Source: Chlorogloea sp. CCALA 695 (GTDB lineage: Bacteria > Cyanobacteriota > Cyanobacteriia > Cyanobacteriales > Chroococcidiopsidaceae). Taken from it: a DNA stretch of 36,894 nucleotides. A program made the position numbers and the translations under genes. Shown piece after piece: positions 9,696 through 17,571 of this stretch. Location of the stretch: the NCBI RefSeq assembly GCF_003003885.1, contig NZ_PVWN01000047.1, positions 1 to 36,894 of the forward strand. The letters are read 5' to 3'. Below the pieces are notes generated by a model that saw only the letters and a list, made by a program, of their open reading frames with translations, made no database searches and had not been told where the DNA came from. Every line of letters begins with the position of its first letter. Within the stretch, counting starts at the first letter, position 1.

Positions 9696-10193
9696 ATGAC
9701 AACTCACGATGCTAAGATCGTCCGCTCTTATAGTCAAGAAGATATCCAACAAATTCTCTCGATTGCGATCGCTCGTCAATCGGATGATAGCGAGTTTTCC
9801 TACCAGCAGCTTTTAGAAATTGCTGAAGAATTAGAGATTACCCCCGAATCTTTGCAACAATCGGAAATAGACTGGCGATCGCAAAATACTATTGTTCGTC
9901 AAAAGCAAACTTTCGATCTATTCCGCCGCAACAAGCTAAAAAAGAAAGTTGGCAATTATGCGATCGCTAATTCGTTTTTAGTTTTACTCGACTTGCTCAA
10001 CTCTGGCGATCTTTCTTGGTCGCTTTACATTGTGTTAATTTGGGGCTTGAAAGTTGGTCTTGATAGCTGGAATACTTACTACTCCAACAGTGAAGAATAC
10101 GAAAGAGCTTTTCAAAAATGGTCAGGGCGAAACCAATTAAAACAATCGGTAACTACTTTTGTTGGTAAGCTCGATAAGTGGCTAAAAGCGTAG
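9696..10193 (+). CDS. 2TM domain-containing protein
   Basis: A 165-residue protein. The N-terminal 70 residues resemble the short helical module found before cyanobacterial 2TM domains (YSQEDIQQILSIAIAR, EFSYQQLLEIAEELEI). The 2TM domain itself is at about 80-155, with two hydrophobic hairpin segments near 95-105 and 110-122. Some relatives carry such domains as DNA-binding or kinase-associated membrane modules; that role is not shown here. It lies downstream of cpcT and may share its transcript. The 3' end converges on the DUF2237 gene with a 5-base gap. Confidence 0.72.
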   Translation: MTTHDAKIVRSYSQEDIQQILSIAIARQSDDSEFSYQQLLEIAEELEITPESLQQSEIDWRSQNTIVRQKQTFDLFRRNKLKKKVGNYAIANSFLVLLDLLNSGDLSWSLYIVLIWGLKVGLDSWNTYYSNSEEYERAFQKWSGRNQLKQSVTTFVGKLDKWLKA

Positions 10194-10198
10194 CTAGT

Positions 10199-10555
10199 TT
10201 AAATAGAATGTTGTTTTAAGTCCTCTAAATCTACGTGTTCCAGAGCGGAGGCGTGAGTTGCAGCCAAATTGACCAGAGGAGCAACACCAACATCTAAAGC
10301 TTCTTGCCAACGAGAGGCGCATAAACACCAGCAATCCCCAGGTTTTAATCCGGGAAAATTAGCTCCAGGCGCACTTAAATCGTTGCCTTGAGCCTTGGTA
10401 TACTCCAAAAACTCCGCCGTAACTTTGGCACAAACAACGTGTACGCCAAAATCTCCTGCGCCTGTACTGCATTTTCCATCCCGATAATATCCCGTCATAG
10501 GAGAAGTGCAGCAAGTTTCTAATTCTCCCCCCAAAACATTCTGAGCCTTTGTCAT
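10199..10555 (-). CDS. DUF2237 family cysteine-rich protein
   Basis: A 118-residue DUF2237 protein. It shows the family pattern QNVLGGELETCC, TGYYRDGKC, HVVCAKVTAEFL, GDCWCLCASRWQEA. The Cys pairs (CC near 16, CWCLC near 77) suggest metal or redox chemistry, but no activity is known. A longer frame could open at a TTG (10567). The ATG at 10555 is preferred because MTKAQNVLGG is the family N-terminus. Confidence 0.85.
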   Translation of the reverse strand: MTKAQNVLGGELETCCTSPMTGYYRDGKCSTGAGDFGVHVVCAKVTAEFLEYTKAQGNDLSAPGANFPGLKPGDCWCLCASRWQEALDVGVAPLVNLAATHASALEHVDLEDLKQHSI

Positions 10556-10791
10556 TTGTTTGTTCAAAATATCCTTACGTTATCTTACTTGCTCTAATCT
10601 TAAGAAACAAATCAACTTTTTATTTTTGGCTTCAAAGTCAGGATACACAAAAAGCTACTGTATTCAATCTATCTAAGTAGTTAACTTTTCAAAGTAGCTG
10701 GAACAGCTAAACCTCTATCTAAGGAACGTTTTGATTGGCGATCGCAATACAGTAAAACTAGAATGCTAAATTTTAACGGCGATCACATTTT

Positions 10792-11217
10792 ATGAAACTA
10801 AACCATTTTAAGAACCTCGGACGCTGGGTAGCTACAACTTTATTTTGCCTAAGCGCAATTACTTTTGTTTGGCAAGGTGCATTTTTTGCCAATAATTCAG
10901 CAATGGCGGCTCCTATCTCCATCGCTTCTGGGGATGTAGGCGATAAAGTTAAAGACAAAGCTGAGGACGTTGCTAAAGGCTCTAAAAACTTGATCCGCGA
11001 TACGCAAGATAAAGTTAAAGATGCTGCTAGTAGCAATGCGAAAAAAGTGGAAAAATCCACCGATAGCGATAGTAACGTTGAGAGCAAAGCCAAGAGCGAC
11101 AGAAACACAATCTTCAAAAGAGCAGATGAAGATGCGGATCGGACTGAAAAAGCTGTAGACAAGTCAATGAACGCTGTAGAGCGTGCTGTTGACAACATTA
11201 AAGACGCTTTTAACTAG
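10792..11217 (+). CDS. Exported LEA-like, low-complexity charged protein
   Basis: A 141-residue protein with a clear signal peptide (hydrophobic about 14-33, cleavage after SAMA). The mature part is rich in Lys, Asp, Ala and Ser and poor in hydrophobic residues, with repeated DKVKDKAEDVAKG-type units. This resembles late-embryogenesis-abundant or CsbD-like stress proteins. It is likely disordered in solution or an amphipathic helix on membranes, in the periplasm or lumen; this is inferred from composition. The gene is preceded by a HIP1-like site, and no partner gene is evident. An open frame on the opposite strand across the same region is a composition artefact. Confidence 0.75.
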   Translation: MKLNHFKNLGRWVATTLFCLSAITFVWQGAFFANNSAMAAPISIASGDVGDKVKDKAEDVAKGSKNLIRDTQDKVKDAASSNAKKVEKSTDSDSNVESKAKSDRNTIFKRADEDADRTEKAVDKSMNAVERAVDNIKDAFN

Positions 11218-11252
11218 ATTGTGTTGAAATAATGATTGGGCGATCGCTTTTT

Positions 11253-11279
11253 AAGCAGTTTATACTGTGGAAAATGCGA
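11253..11279 (+). repeat. Short dispersed repeat, partner at 13141-13167
   Basis: This 27-base stretch matches 13141-13167 at 23 of 27 positions by eye (shared core TTATA-TGTGG-AAATGCGA). In both places it runs directly into a GC-rich element: a HIP1 site here, and the palindromic repeat at 13164 there. It may be the flank of a dispersed element. Confidence 0.35.
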
Positions 11280-11294
11280 TCGCTATTTTTTAAT

Positions 11295-12287
11295 CTACTT
11301 AGACAAATTGGGTTCTACCACATTGGGGAAACTCTCAAAATTGCGTCGTACCCAATCCATTCCTACCTCATTATTGAGCTTAATTTTTTGAGGCGTATTT
11401 GCATAAATCTTGCCTAAAATATCCGCATCTTGCTCCACTACAACCTTGCCAAACTTGAGATAAGTGTTACCAAGTAGTTTAAACATTGGATGCTTGGCTT
11501 GACCAAATAGCAGAATATAAGTCCGCGTCCGGTTTTCGGCTTCTGGTATGAAAATATGACACTGCGCGGCTTTTCCCAAAGGCATTTCTCCATGAAAAAT
11601 TACTAGCGATGGGAAGTGATTTTCTAAATGCGCTTTAATCGTACTCGGTAGTAAAAGTAAATCGGGTTGCTTTAGTTTCTCTACCAAGCTGTAAGAAGCG
11701 GTAGGCATATCGTAAAAAGCATGAGAATGATGCCCAACATCTGTAAATTGATGAAACTCTACATCAGTAATCCGAAACAAATCTCTGTGAGTACCGTTTT
11801 GGTGGTTGTAGTCGTGCATATTCAACAGCATAGTCAGCAAAGGAGTTTCTACACTTGTATCTGCGGTATGCCCGACAAAGTAGTAAGTCTCAGCAATCTC
11901 ATTTAGGATGGTAGGTACGGGTACTTTCGGCTTGTATTCGCCATAAGACCAAATAAGATTTCCCTGAACTATTAGTTTTAAAGGTTTGAGTTGAGGTAAT
12001 GTTTTCTTTGCAGTTCCCGGTAAAACAGTACAACCATCGGCATCAAACTTGAGCGCATGAAACGGACAAACTACTGTTGTGTTATCTTCTTTATCAACTT
12101 CACACCATCCTTCTGACAGCATCGCTCCCATGTGCGGACAGGCATTGGGCAAGGCGCAAACATCTCCCGCCGCATCTTTCCACATTACATAGTCAACGCC
12201 ATACAAGGAAATTTTGTGAGGTTGATTGACTGCAAGCATCGACTTATGAGCTAATAACCAAGGCGCACCAGGAAGCATAGACGGCAT
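11295..12287 (-). CDS. Rieske [2Fe-2S] oxygenase
   Basis: A 330-residue Rieske non-heme iron oxygenase alpha-type protein. The Rieske ligands are in CPHMG (Cys50, His52) and CPFHA (Cys74, His77). The catalytic domain has NMHDYNHQNGTH, giving the H-x4-H iron ligands of the facial triad. The substrate cannot be told from sequence; relatives act on chlorophyll catabolites (PaO/Lls1 type), aromatics and other small molecules. A GTG at 12299 could start translation, but ATG 12287 is better: GGAG lies 6 bases upstream and the family N-terminus follows. The gene is divergent from the TetR gene 52 bases away, so that regulator probably controls it. Confidence 0.85.
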   Translation of the reverse strand: MPSMLPGAPWLLAHKSMLAVNQPHKISLYGVDYVMWKDAAGDVCALPNACPHMGAMLSEGWCEVDKEDNTTVVCPFHALKFDADGCTVLPGTAKKTLPQLKPLKLIVQGNLIWSYGEYKPKVPVPTILNEIAETYYFVGHTADTSVETPLLTMLLNMHDYNHQNGTHRDLFRITDVEFHQFTDVGHHSHAFYDMPTASYSLVEKLKQPDLLLLPSTIKAHLENHFPSLVIFHGEMPLGKAAQCHIFIPEAENRTRTYILLFGQAKHPMFKLLGNTYLKFGKVVVEQDADILGKIYANTPQKIKLNNEVGMDWVRRNFESFPNVVEPNLSK

Positions 12288-12339
12288 GGCATTCTCCACT
12301 AACTTAAAAATTGTGAATAATTCGTCGCATTTGTAAAAT
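12288..12339. promoter_or_regulatory. Divergent intergenic region, probable TetR operator
   Basis: Only 52 bases separate the Rieske oxygenase and TetR start codons, so both promoters must overlap here or extend into the genes. A small inverted repeat, TTTGT-N8-ACAAA (12330-12347), straddles the TetR start codon and is the only candidate operator I see. TetR regulators commonly bind such divergent gaps; the site assignment is weak. Confidence 0.35.
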
Positions 12340-13116
12340 ATGACAAAACGTTCGCCTTTGTCAAGAGAGTTACGCCGTCAGCCCAAACAGCAGCGAGGGA
12401 AAGATCGAGTTGAAAAAATCCTAGATGCAGCAGCCGCCGTATTTGATGAGGTGGGCTATGAAGCTGCTACTACTCATTTAATTGCTGCCAAAGCGGAGAC
12501 AGCGATTGGTTCTTTGTATCAGTTTTTCCCCGATAAAGCCGCCGTTTTTAATGCGATGGAGTTGCGCCATATAGAACGGGTTAAAGTAATGTGGACGCAG
12601 ACAAATACGCCAGAAATCGTCCAACTACCTCTGCGCCCAATGATTCAAGCCATAACGGGTGCTGTTGCTCAGTTGTTTGAACAGCCAGTGTCACGGGTGG
12701 TATTTATTCAGTTCTTTGGATCGCGCCAGATTTTTCAGTCAATTGATGAAAGCATGACCCAAGAAGCCATCAACTTTATGGCAAGCATTTTCAAGCAACG
12801 TAACCCAAACTTGAGCGCAGCACAGTCCAGTCTTTTAGCAGAAGTATGTGTCCACAGTGGCAATGCCGTCGTTTTGTCCGCCCTTCGCAGCCCCGATCTC
12901 CAGCACCGTCAGCAGTTGACGCAGCAGATTGAAGACTTGTTAGTGTCATATTTGGAGCCGTATATAGGCGATCGCATTTCCAACAATGTAATGGAAGTAA
13001 TGATATGTCTTCATTGTCAATCGCAGCAGTTATCTAGAAATGGCTATCGGCGGGGGAAGCAATGCTATCGCTGTAAGGACTGTGGCAAACAGTTTGTAGA
13101 AAAATCAAAACTTTAG
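12340..13116 (+). CDS. TetR/AcrR family regulator with a transposase-derived C-terminal tail
   Basis: A 258-residue protein. Residues 20-70 form the TetR helix-turn-helix (RVEKILDAAAAVFDEVGYEAATTHLIAAKA and IGSLYQFFPDKAAVF, typical recognition helix). The ligand-binding domain runs to about 215, the normal TetR length. The last 40 residues do not belong: MEVMICLHCQSQQLSRNGY followed by CYRCKDCGKQF is the zinc ribbon that opens IS1-like transposases (Cys223, Cys226, Cys245, Cys248). The tail ends at a stop shortly after. An insertion remnant has apparently fused in frame to the gene and replaced its original end. The DNA-binding half is intact, so repression of the divergent Rieske gene may still work. 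Confidence 0.85.
   Translation: MTKRSPLSRELRRQPKQQRGKDRVEKILDAAAAVFDEVGYEAATTHLIAAKAETAIGSLYQFFPDKAAVFNAMELRHIERVKVMWTQTNTPEIVQLPLRPMIQAITGAVAQLFEQPVSRVVFIQFFGSRQIFQSIDESMTQEAINFMASIFKQRNPNLSAAQSSLLAEVCVHSGNAVVLSALRSPDLQHRQQLTQQIEDLLVSYLEPYIGDRISNNVMEVMICLHCQSQQLSRNGYRRGKQCYRCKDCGKQFVEKSKL
12991..13113 (+). mobile_element. Remnant of an IS1-like transposase N-terminus
   Basis: Forty-one codons encode a CxxC...CxxC zinc ribbon with the spacing and the RNGYRRGKQ linker typical of the InsA-type N-terminus of cyanobacterial IS elements. Its own ATG (12991) is in frame with the TetR gene. The transposase catalytic part is missing, and no terminal inverted repeats were recognised. Confidence 0.65.
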
Positions 13117-13163
13117 AGTGTAGGTAGCACGTTATACATTAAGCGATTTATAGTGTGGTAAAT

Positions 13164-13200
13164 GCGAAGCCCGTTACCGGGCGCGCTTGCGCTATCGCAC
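13164..13200 (+). repeat. Palindromic dispersed repeat, copy R1
   Basis: A 37-base GC-rich unit: GCGA at the left pairs with TCGC at the right. Inside are a GCCCG-TTAC-CGGGC hairpin and a GCGC-TT-GCGC palindrome. Its exact reverse complement is R2 at 15839-15875. Related copies lie at 20640, 21471 and 36688. Confidence 0.85.
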
Positions 13201-13284
13201 TCACCACCCAACTCAAAATACTATCAGAGCGATCGCGCTATAGATAAGCTGGCAAATTTGCTTTCCGTTCCGGTGTAATAATTG

Positions 13285-13692
13285 TTAGGTAATTGGTGGC
13301 AATATTCGTGTAAATCCCTCTTACTCAAAGTGACGATCAGTTGTCAATGCCTCCTCAATACCGCGCTAACGCATCAAAACAAAGTTGACCGCATCACACA
13401 ACGAATAAGTTTTATCTTGCTAATCTACTAAAAGCTGCATTGCTTGTCGATGGAGTTGCTCATCTATCCAAACTGTTTCAATATCTGGGTTATCTAGCAA
13501 GTCCATTGCGAAGGTCAACACAGCAGGACGGGGGAAACGACGTACTAACGCCAAGGCGACTACCTCCGCCAGAACGTAGCTATGAGTCACTAGCTTATTG
13601 CTTGCACTATTAAGTAGCTGCACAGCTTCTTGATGCTGTGGTTCATGTTGACGGAGATAGTTGAGTAAGCCGGATGTATCTAAAAGAACCAA
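13285..13692 (-). pseudogene. PIN-domain (VapC-like) toxin with three in-frame stops
   Basis: Reading from a TTG at 13692, the frame encodes a PIN toxin (VLLDTSGLLNYL with the first acidic residue, then SYVLAEVVALALV). It meets TAG at 13420-13422 after 90 residues. The same frame continues with QDKTYSLCDAVNFVLMR, TAG (13366-13368), RGIEEALTTDRHFE, TAA (13321-13323), and EGFTRILPPIT before a final TAA at 13285. The total, about 135 codons, is the normal length for this toxin. No indel is needed: the damage is three nonsense codons only, all in positions compatible with ancestral CAG/CAA (Gln; the first site is often Arg or Gln in relatives as I recall them). The last PIN acidic residues lie after the first stop, so the 90-residue product should be inactive. 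An intact antitoxin-like gene lies 12 bases upstream. Confidence 0.85.
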
Positions 13693-13704
13693 ACAATCTT
13701 ACTC

Positions 13705-13983
13705 TTAATAATCGTTTGTATAGGCTCGTGCCAAGTCAGCATCAATACTTGCATTGTCTATTCCTGTCGCGTATCCACGACTAATCGCCCTAGCATAGTT
13801 TCTAAACCTTTGCCGAGCCTTCTCCTGTTGCTCCTCTGAAGACAAAATTGTAGTGATAAGACTACCCTGTTCACTTAATAACGCAACTATCCATTCTGTG
13901 ATTGACAGCCTAACAGCATTCACTTTTTGCTGTAGGTCAGCGTACACTTTATCACTAAGTTCTAGCTTTAGATGTTGGAGCAT
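13705..13983 (-). CDS. Putative antitoxin of the PIN toxin pair
   Basis: A 92-residue protein from ATG 13983; a TTG at 14001 would add six residues and is less likely. LKLELSDKVYADLQQKVNAVRLSITEWIVALL fits a ribbon-helix-helix-like DNA-binding start. The C-terminal part has an RFRNYARAISRGYATG segment followed by an acidic end (DNASIDADLARAY), which resembles the toxin-binding tail of VapB-type antitoxins. Placement directly upstream of the toxin on the same strand supports the pairing. The toxin partner is broken, so this gene may be an orphan left after toxin loss. Confidence 0.65.
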   Translation of the reverse strand: MLQHLKLELSDKVYADLQQKVNAVRLSITEWIVALLSEQGSLITTILSSEEQQEKARQRFRNYARAISRGYATGIDNASIDADLARAYTNDY

Positions 13984-14153
13984 AAGTATTAAGAACTTCA
14001 ACGGACATAGCAGTAATTATAGCCTTGGCTTTGGCAACGAGGTTGTTGAGGAGTATCGGTATAATCAATAAGGTTATTGGTAACTCACTTAAGGGTGCTG
14101 GTCATTTAATTAGTGAAGGGGAATATTGAGGCAGTAACGGAGTTTAACCATGC

Positions 14154-15283
14154 AATGTCCCCTCTCAAGAACTCAAAACCGCTCTAGAAACAGGTAAGCG
14201 GATTATTATTACAACTATTCAAAAATTCCCCTTTATTGTCAACGGTGTAGAAGATTTAAAAAATAGCAATTTTGCCATCATTATTGACGAGGCGCATCCG
14301 TCCCAAAGCGGTCAAGCGGCAGACACAATGAACGCAGCTTTGAGTAGCGATGAAGAACCCGACGAAGACGACATTCAAGACAAAATTTTTAAAGCGATGG
14401 AAGGGCGCAAGCTGGATAAAAACGCCTCTTATTTTGCCTTCACAGCTACCCTCAAAAACGCCACCCTAGAGAAATTTAGACAGCAAAACGAAGATGGAAA
14501 ATTTGTTTCATTTCATATCTACTCAATGAAACAAGCAATTGAATATGAAGGTTTTATTCTTGATGTACTGGCAAACTATACCACCTACCACAGCTACTAC
14601 GAGATTCAAAAATCCGTCCAAGATAATCCCCAATTCGATATAGCTAAAGCCCAAAAGAAGCTGAGAGCCTATGTAGAAGGGTATAAAGAAACGATCTTTG
14701 CCAAAGCCGACATTATGATAAATCACTTTTTAGAGCAAGTCTGGAAGCCCAGAAAGCTCAAAGGACAAGCTAAAGTAATGGTCGTCACCCGCAACATTGA
14801 AGCTGCTATTGGCTACTATTTCGCCATTTGTGAAACCTTAAAACGCGAAATTTTCTTTATGCGATCGCACTTGAATCAACAGAATCGCAAATCGACCCCT
14901 CAAACTCCAACCTGCGCGGCTATCGCGGCGATGCGTCCCAAAACAACCCCCTGAGTGAAATTATTGCCGCCTTTAACGCTCGCTTCTTTTCTAGTTGGGA
15001 TCTATCGCCTCAAGAGCAAAGAGTTAAATTTATTAATATTGCCCAACACGTTATCAACAACCCCAATTACCAAATCCAAGTAGTTGATAATCAAGACGAG
15101 CAAAACCGCCGCATTGCTTTAAAGGAGTTAATTCAGCAAGCTGTCAGCCAAGAACGAAAGCGAGAACTTGACCTTTATAAACGTTATGCTTGCGATCCCG
15201 ATTTTAAGCGAACCTTTGATGCAGGTATCATGCAATTATTAATTCGTAGCACTCCAGAACAACTAAATCAATTACTTGCTTAA
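14154..15283 (+). pseudogene. Remnant of type I restriction enzyme R subunit (hsdR)
   Basis: The decayed frame begins near 14154 with QELKTALETGKRIIITTIQKF and the Walker B box IIIDEAHPSQSG, followed by SYFAFTATLKNATLEKF (motif III, TAT) and later KVMVVTRNIEAA. All are HsdR helicase signatures. The nuclease domain and Walker A motif are missing from the left, cut at a stop at 14145. At about 14850 the frame shifts: the next frame reads NFLYAIALESTESQID, then NPLSEIIAAFNARFF, and continues to a TAA at 15283 with an HsdR-like C-terminus (ERKRELDLYKRYACDPDFK). The remaining 1.1 kb compares with about 3 kb for an intact gene, so much of the middle is also gone. No hsdM or hsdS is present. It cannot act as a restriction enzyme. 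Confidence 0.82.
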
Positions 15284-15312
15284 ATGCCAATTTCCCGTAA
15301 GGTTGTATCCTC

Positions 15313-15825
15313 ATGCACTTTCAAGAACTACGATTAGAATCTCAACGCTTATTACTGAACCCAATCTTAGATAGCCAGCTTGATATTCTGCATAATATTT
15401 TTATCGATCCCCACGTGAGAAGATATTTGTGCGACGATCGCATTTTTCCTGTACAAGAAGTTGAAGAAATGTTACTGGAAAGTCAAAAACTCTTTAACGA
15501 AAAAAGGTTTGGGCTGTGGTTTATTGAGACTAAACAGGAGCAAAAAATTATTGGGTTTGCAGGTTTGTGGTACTTCTTTGTAGAAAAGCAACCCCAGTTA
15601 ATTTATGCTTTGCTACCGGAAGCTACTAAAAAAGGCTACGCTACCGAAGCCTCTAACCGAATAATAGAGTATTGTTTTAAAAACCTTGGCTACGAATATC
15701 TTTTAGCAAGTTGCGATAAACCAAATCTTGAATCCCAGAAAGTTGCTCAAAGTATTGGGATGAAAGAGATTGAGGAAAAAATTGTTGATAACAAACCTGT
15801 ATTGTTCTTTAAAATCGAAAGATAG
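15313..15825 (+). CDS. GNAT family N-acetyltransferase (RimJ/RimL-like)
   Basis: A 170-residue GNAT protein. The N-terminal LRLESQRLLLNPI is the RimJ/RimL (Acetyltransf_3) opening. The acetyl-CoA region is KIIGFAGLWY followed by LLPEATKKGYATEAS, where the usual RGxGYA pyrophosphate loop appears as KKGYATEA. A late segment, LASCDKPNLESQKVAQSIGMK, is the typical 'N-x-S...GM' end. It probably acetylates a protein N-terminus or a small molecule. The gene starts 29 bases after the hsdR remnant and is followed by repeat R2. The reading frame is intact, unlike its neighbours. Confidence 0.88.
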   Translation: MHFQELRLESQRLLLNPILDSQLDILHNIFIDPHVRRYLCDDRIFPVQEVEEMLLESQKLFNEKRFGLWFIETKQEQKIIGFAGLWYFFVEKQPQLIYALLPEATKKGYATEASNRIIEYCFKNLGYEYLLASCDKPNLESQKVAQSIGMKEIEEKIVDNKPVLFFKIER

Positions 15826-15838
15826 TAGAGAAAGTAAA

Positions 15839-15875
15839 GTGCGATAGCGCAAGCGCGCCCGGTAACGGGCTTCGC
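15839..15875 (-). repeat. Palindromic dispersed repeat, copy R2
   Basis: This is the exact reverse complement of R1 over 37 bases; the match continues for three more bases (ATT against AAT). It ends one base before the stop codon of the Rpn gene. R1 and R2 thus form a perfect inverted pair around 13201-15838. Confidence 0.85.
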
Positions 15876-15876
15876 A

Positions 15877-16717
15877 TTACCCCAACCAAGTTTCTAAATC
15901 CTCAATCCTTGTAAAATCTAACAGAGCCTCACCTAACGCCTCTAACTCCTCAAGACTCAGAGCGCTCACTTTTGTAGTTAGTTCCGGTGATAAACTACCT
16001 AATTTTCTCTGAAGCTGCTTGAGAACTAATGTTTTACCTTCAACGGTGCGACCTTGGAGCAAGCCAACTTCCAGCCCCTCAGCCCGACCTTCGAGTAAAA
16101 TAGACTGATACATCGTAGACTCACGCATCACCGGACTCCTCATCAATCGTTTAATTACCTGTCCCTCTAATTCTAACCCTGCTAAAATACTTGTCGCCGC
16201 CGCTAAATTACTCTGTTCTCGATAGTCGCTTATTTGCTCTAGTTCTTCCACCACTCGCGCTAATACATCCTCCTTGTCTGAAGCACGACTTAACACTGCA
16301 TAAGGTAACAATCCTGGCGTACTTAAAAATATCTCTACAGGCTGTTCCCATAGCCGAATCACTGTAAAATCATGAGTCATTACAGAAGTTGTGTAGCGTG
16401 TCTGTCTGACTAAATCTGAGCTTGTTCTTTTCAGGTAAATGACTACTTGTTGAATTGATCGCTCTGGAAACTTGCGTTTTAAGCGCAAATAATAATCTGC
16501 CATCCGAAAAGGCATTGTGTCATCGCTAACGGTTTGAAACTCCGTATGCAGGATCGCATTGCTTGATTGCAATAACATCACCGAATCGGCCCCTTATTGG
16601 TTCTACATTGAGTTCGGTGGGATTAATGGTAGTTAAAGTAATAGATTCTCCCAATAACCAAGCTGCGAAATCCGTAGAATATTGTTCGATGAGAAACTTG
16701 GAAATGTTGTCAATCAC
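15877..16717 (-). pseudogene. Rpn/DUF4351 family nuclease-like gene with one-base frameshift
   Basis: The gene begins at ATG 16717 (MIDNISKFLIEQYSTDFAAWL) and reads to NVEPIR. It then shifts frame at a G run (minus strand; C run at 16590-16593 on the plus strand). The other frame continues ADSVMLLQSSNAILHTEFQT and runs to 15877 with FRMADYYLRL, a helical middle and the C-terminal DUF4351 domain. Removing one G restores the family consensus 'VEPIRADS...LQS...LHTEFQ', giving about 279 residues. The family is the Rpn-type, PD-(D/E)XK-like proteins, very numerous in cyanobacteria. The core D and ExQ residues would be present in the repaired product. Either a real mutation or a homopolymer sequencing error is possible. 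Confidence 0.85.
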
Positions 16718-16860
16718 TTATAAAGTATTGAGGGTAGAAGTAATACTTTACTCTACACATTGAATGTAAATTCGATTACAAATGCCCTAGGAGAAACAAC
16801 CAAATTTATCTATGATGAGCTTAATTAAAACTTGACTATCAGCTATACGAGGCTTTAAAT

Positions 16861-17571
16861 ATGCTTAAAGAAATTGATAAAGATATTTGGGTTGCCGATG
16901 CGCCATTTAAGTATCTTGGCTTAAGTGTTGGTACAAGAATGACGGTTGTTAGGCTGGCAAATGGGGAGTTAGCGGTTATTTCGCCCATTCAAATTGATAA
17001 TGCAACTTCCCTTGAGCTTGATAAACTGGGTACAGTCAGCCATATTATTGCGCCAAACCTTTATCACTATCTATTTGCTTCAGATTTTAAAACCCTTTAC
17101 CCAAAAGCACTATTTTGGGCTACACCAGCCTTGAAAGTCAAAAAGCCAGAACTTCCCATTGATCGCATAATTAACAGTGATACAGACAGTTTTCTGAAGG
17201 AGCTTCAGTATGTGCTGTTTGATGAACTTAAAACTATTGACTTTAATGGTTTTAATTTATTGAATGAATGGGTTTTCTTTCACCCAAAAAGCCGGACTTT
17301 GATCCTGACGGATGCCGCATTTAACTTTAATGATAGCTATCCCTTGATTACCCAATTTGCTGCTAGAGTAATTGGTGCGTACAATAATTTTAGTCCGTCA
17401 TTGCTAGAAAAATTTGCAACTACGAAAAAAGGAAAGGTTAAACTAGCCGTGCAAAAAATTCTCGATTGGGATTTTGAGCGCGTAATTATGGCTCACGGTA
17501 GCATTATTGAAAGTGAGGGAAAGCAAAAGTTTAAGTCAGGATACGAGAGCTTTTTGGGTCAATCCCTATAG
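16861..17571 (+). CDS. DUF4336 domain-containing protein
   Basis: A 236-residue DUF4336 protein. The opening IDKDIWVADAPFKYLGLSVG and the middle SHIIAPNLYHYLFASDF are family hallmarks. The fold is thought to be related to the metallo-beta-lactamase superfamily, but the full metal-binding HxHxDH set is not visible here. Function is unknown. A GAGG 9 bases upstream of the ATG supports the start. A hairpin that overlaps the stop separates it from the convergent GTPase gene. Confidence 0.85.
   Translation: MLKEIDKDIWVADAPFKYLGLSVGTRMTVVRLANGELAVISPIQIDNATSLELDKLGTVSHIIAPNLYHYLFASDFKTLYPKALFWATPALKVKKPELPIDRIINSDTDSFLKELQYVLFDELKTIDFNGFNLLNEWVFFHPKSRTLILTDAAFNFNDSYPLITQFAARVIGAYNNFSPSLLEKFATTKKGKVKLAVQKILDWDFERVIMAHGSIIESEGKQKFKSGYESFLGQSL

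Noticed and set aside
10773-11198. A 141-codon open frame on the minus strand opposite the LEA-like gene
   Set aside because: The plus-strand gene has a signal peptide and coherent charged repeats; the opposite frame is Ser/Leu-rich low-complexity, the mirror of that composition.
11232-11417. A short plus-strand frame overlapping the Rieske gene end
   Set aside because: It overlaps the conserved 3' end of the oxygenase on the other strand and shows no family pattern.
13285-13692. Programmed stop-codon readthrough in the PIN toxin
   Set aside because: Other genes here use TAG and TAA as normal stops, and no recoding signal is visible; mutation is simpler.
14154-15283. A functional DEAH helicase gene
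   Set aside because: The Walker A half is missing, a frame shift follows motif TAT, and most of the middle is gone.
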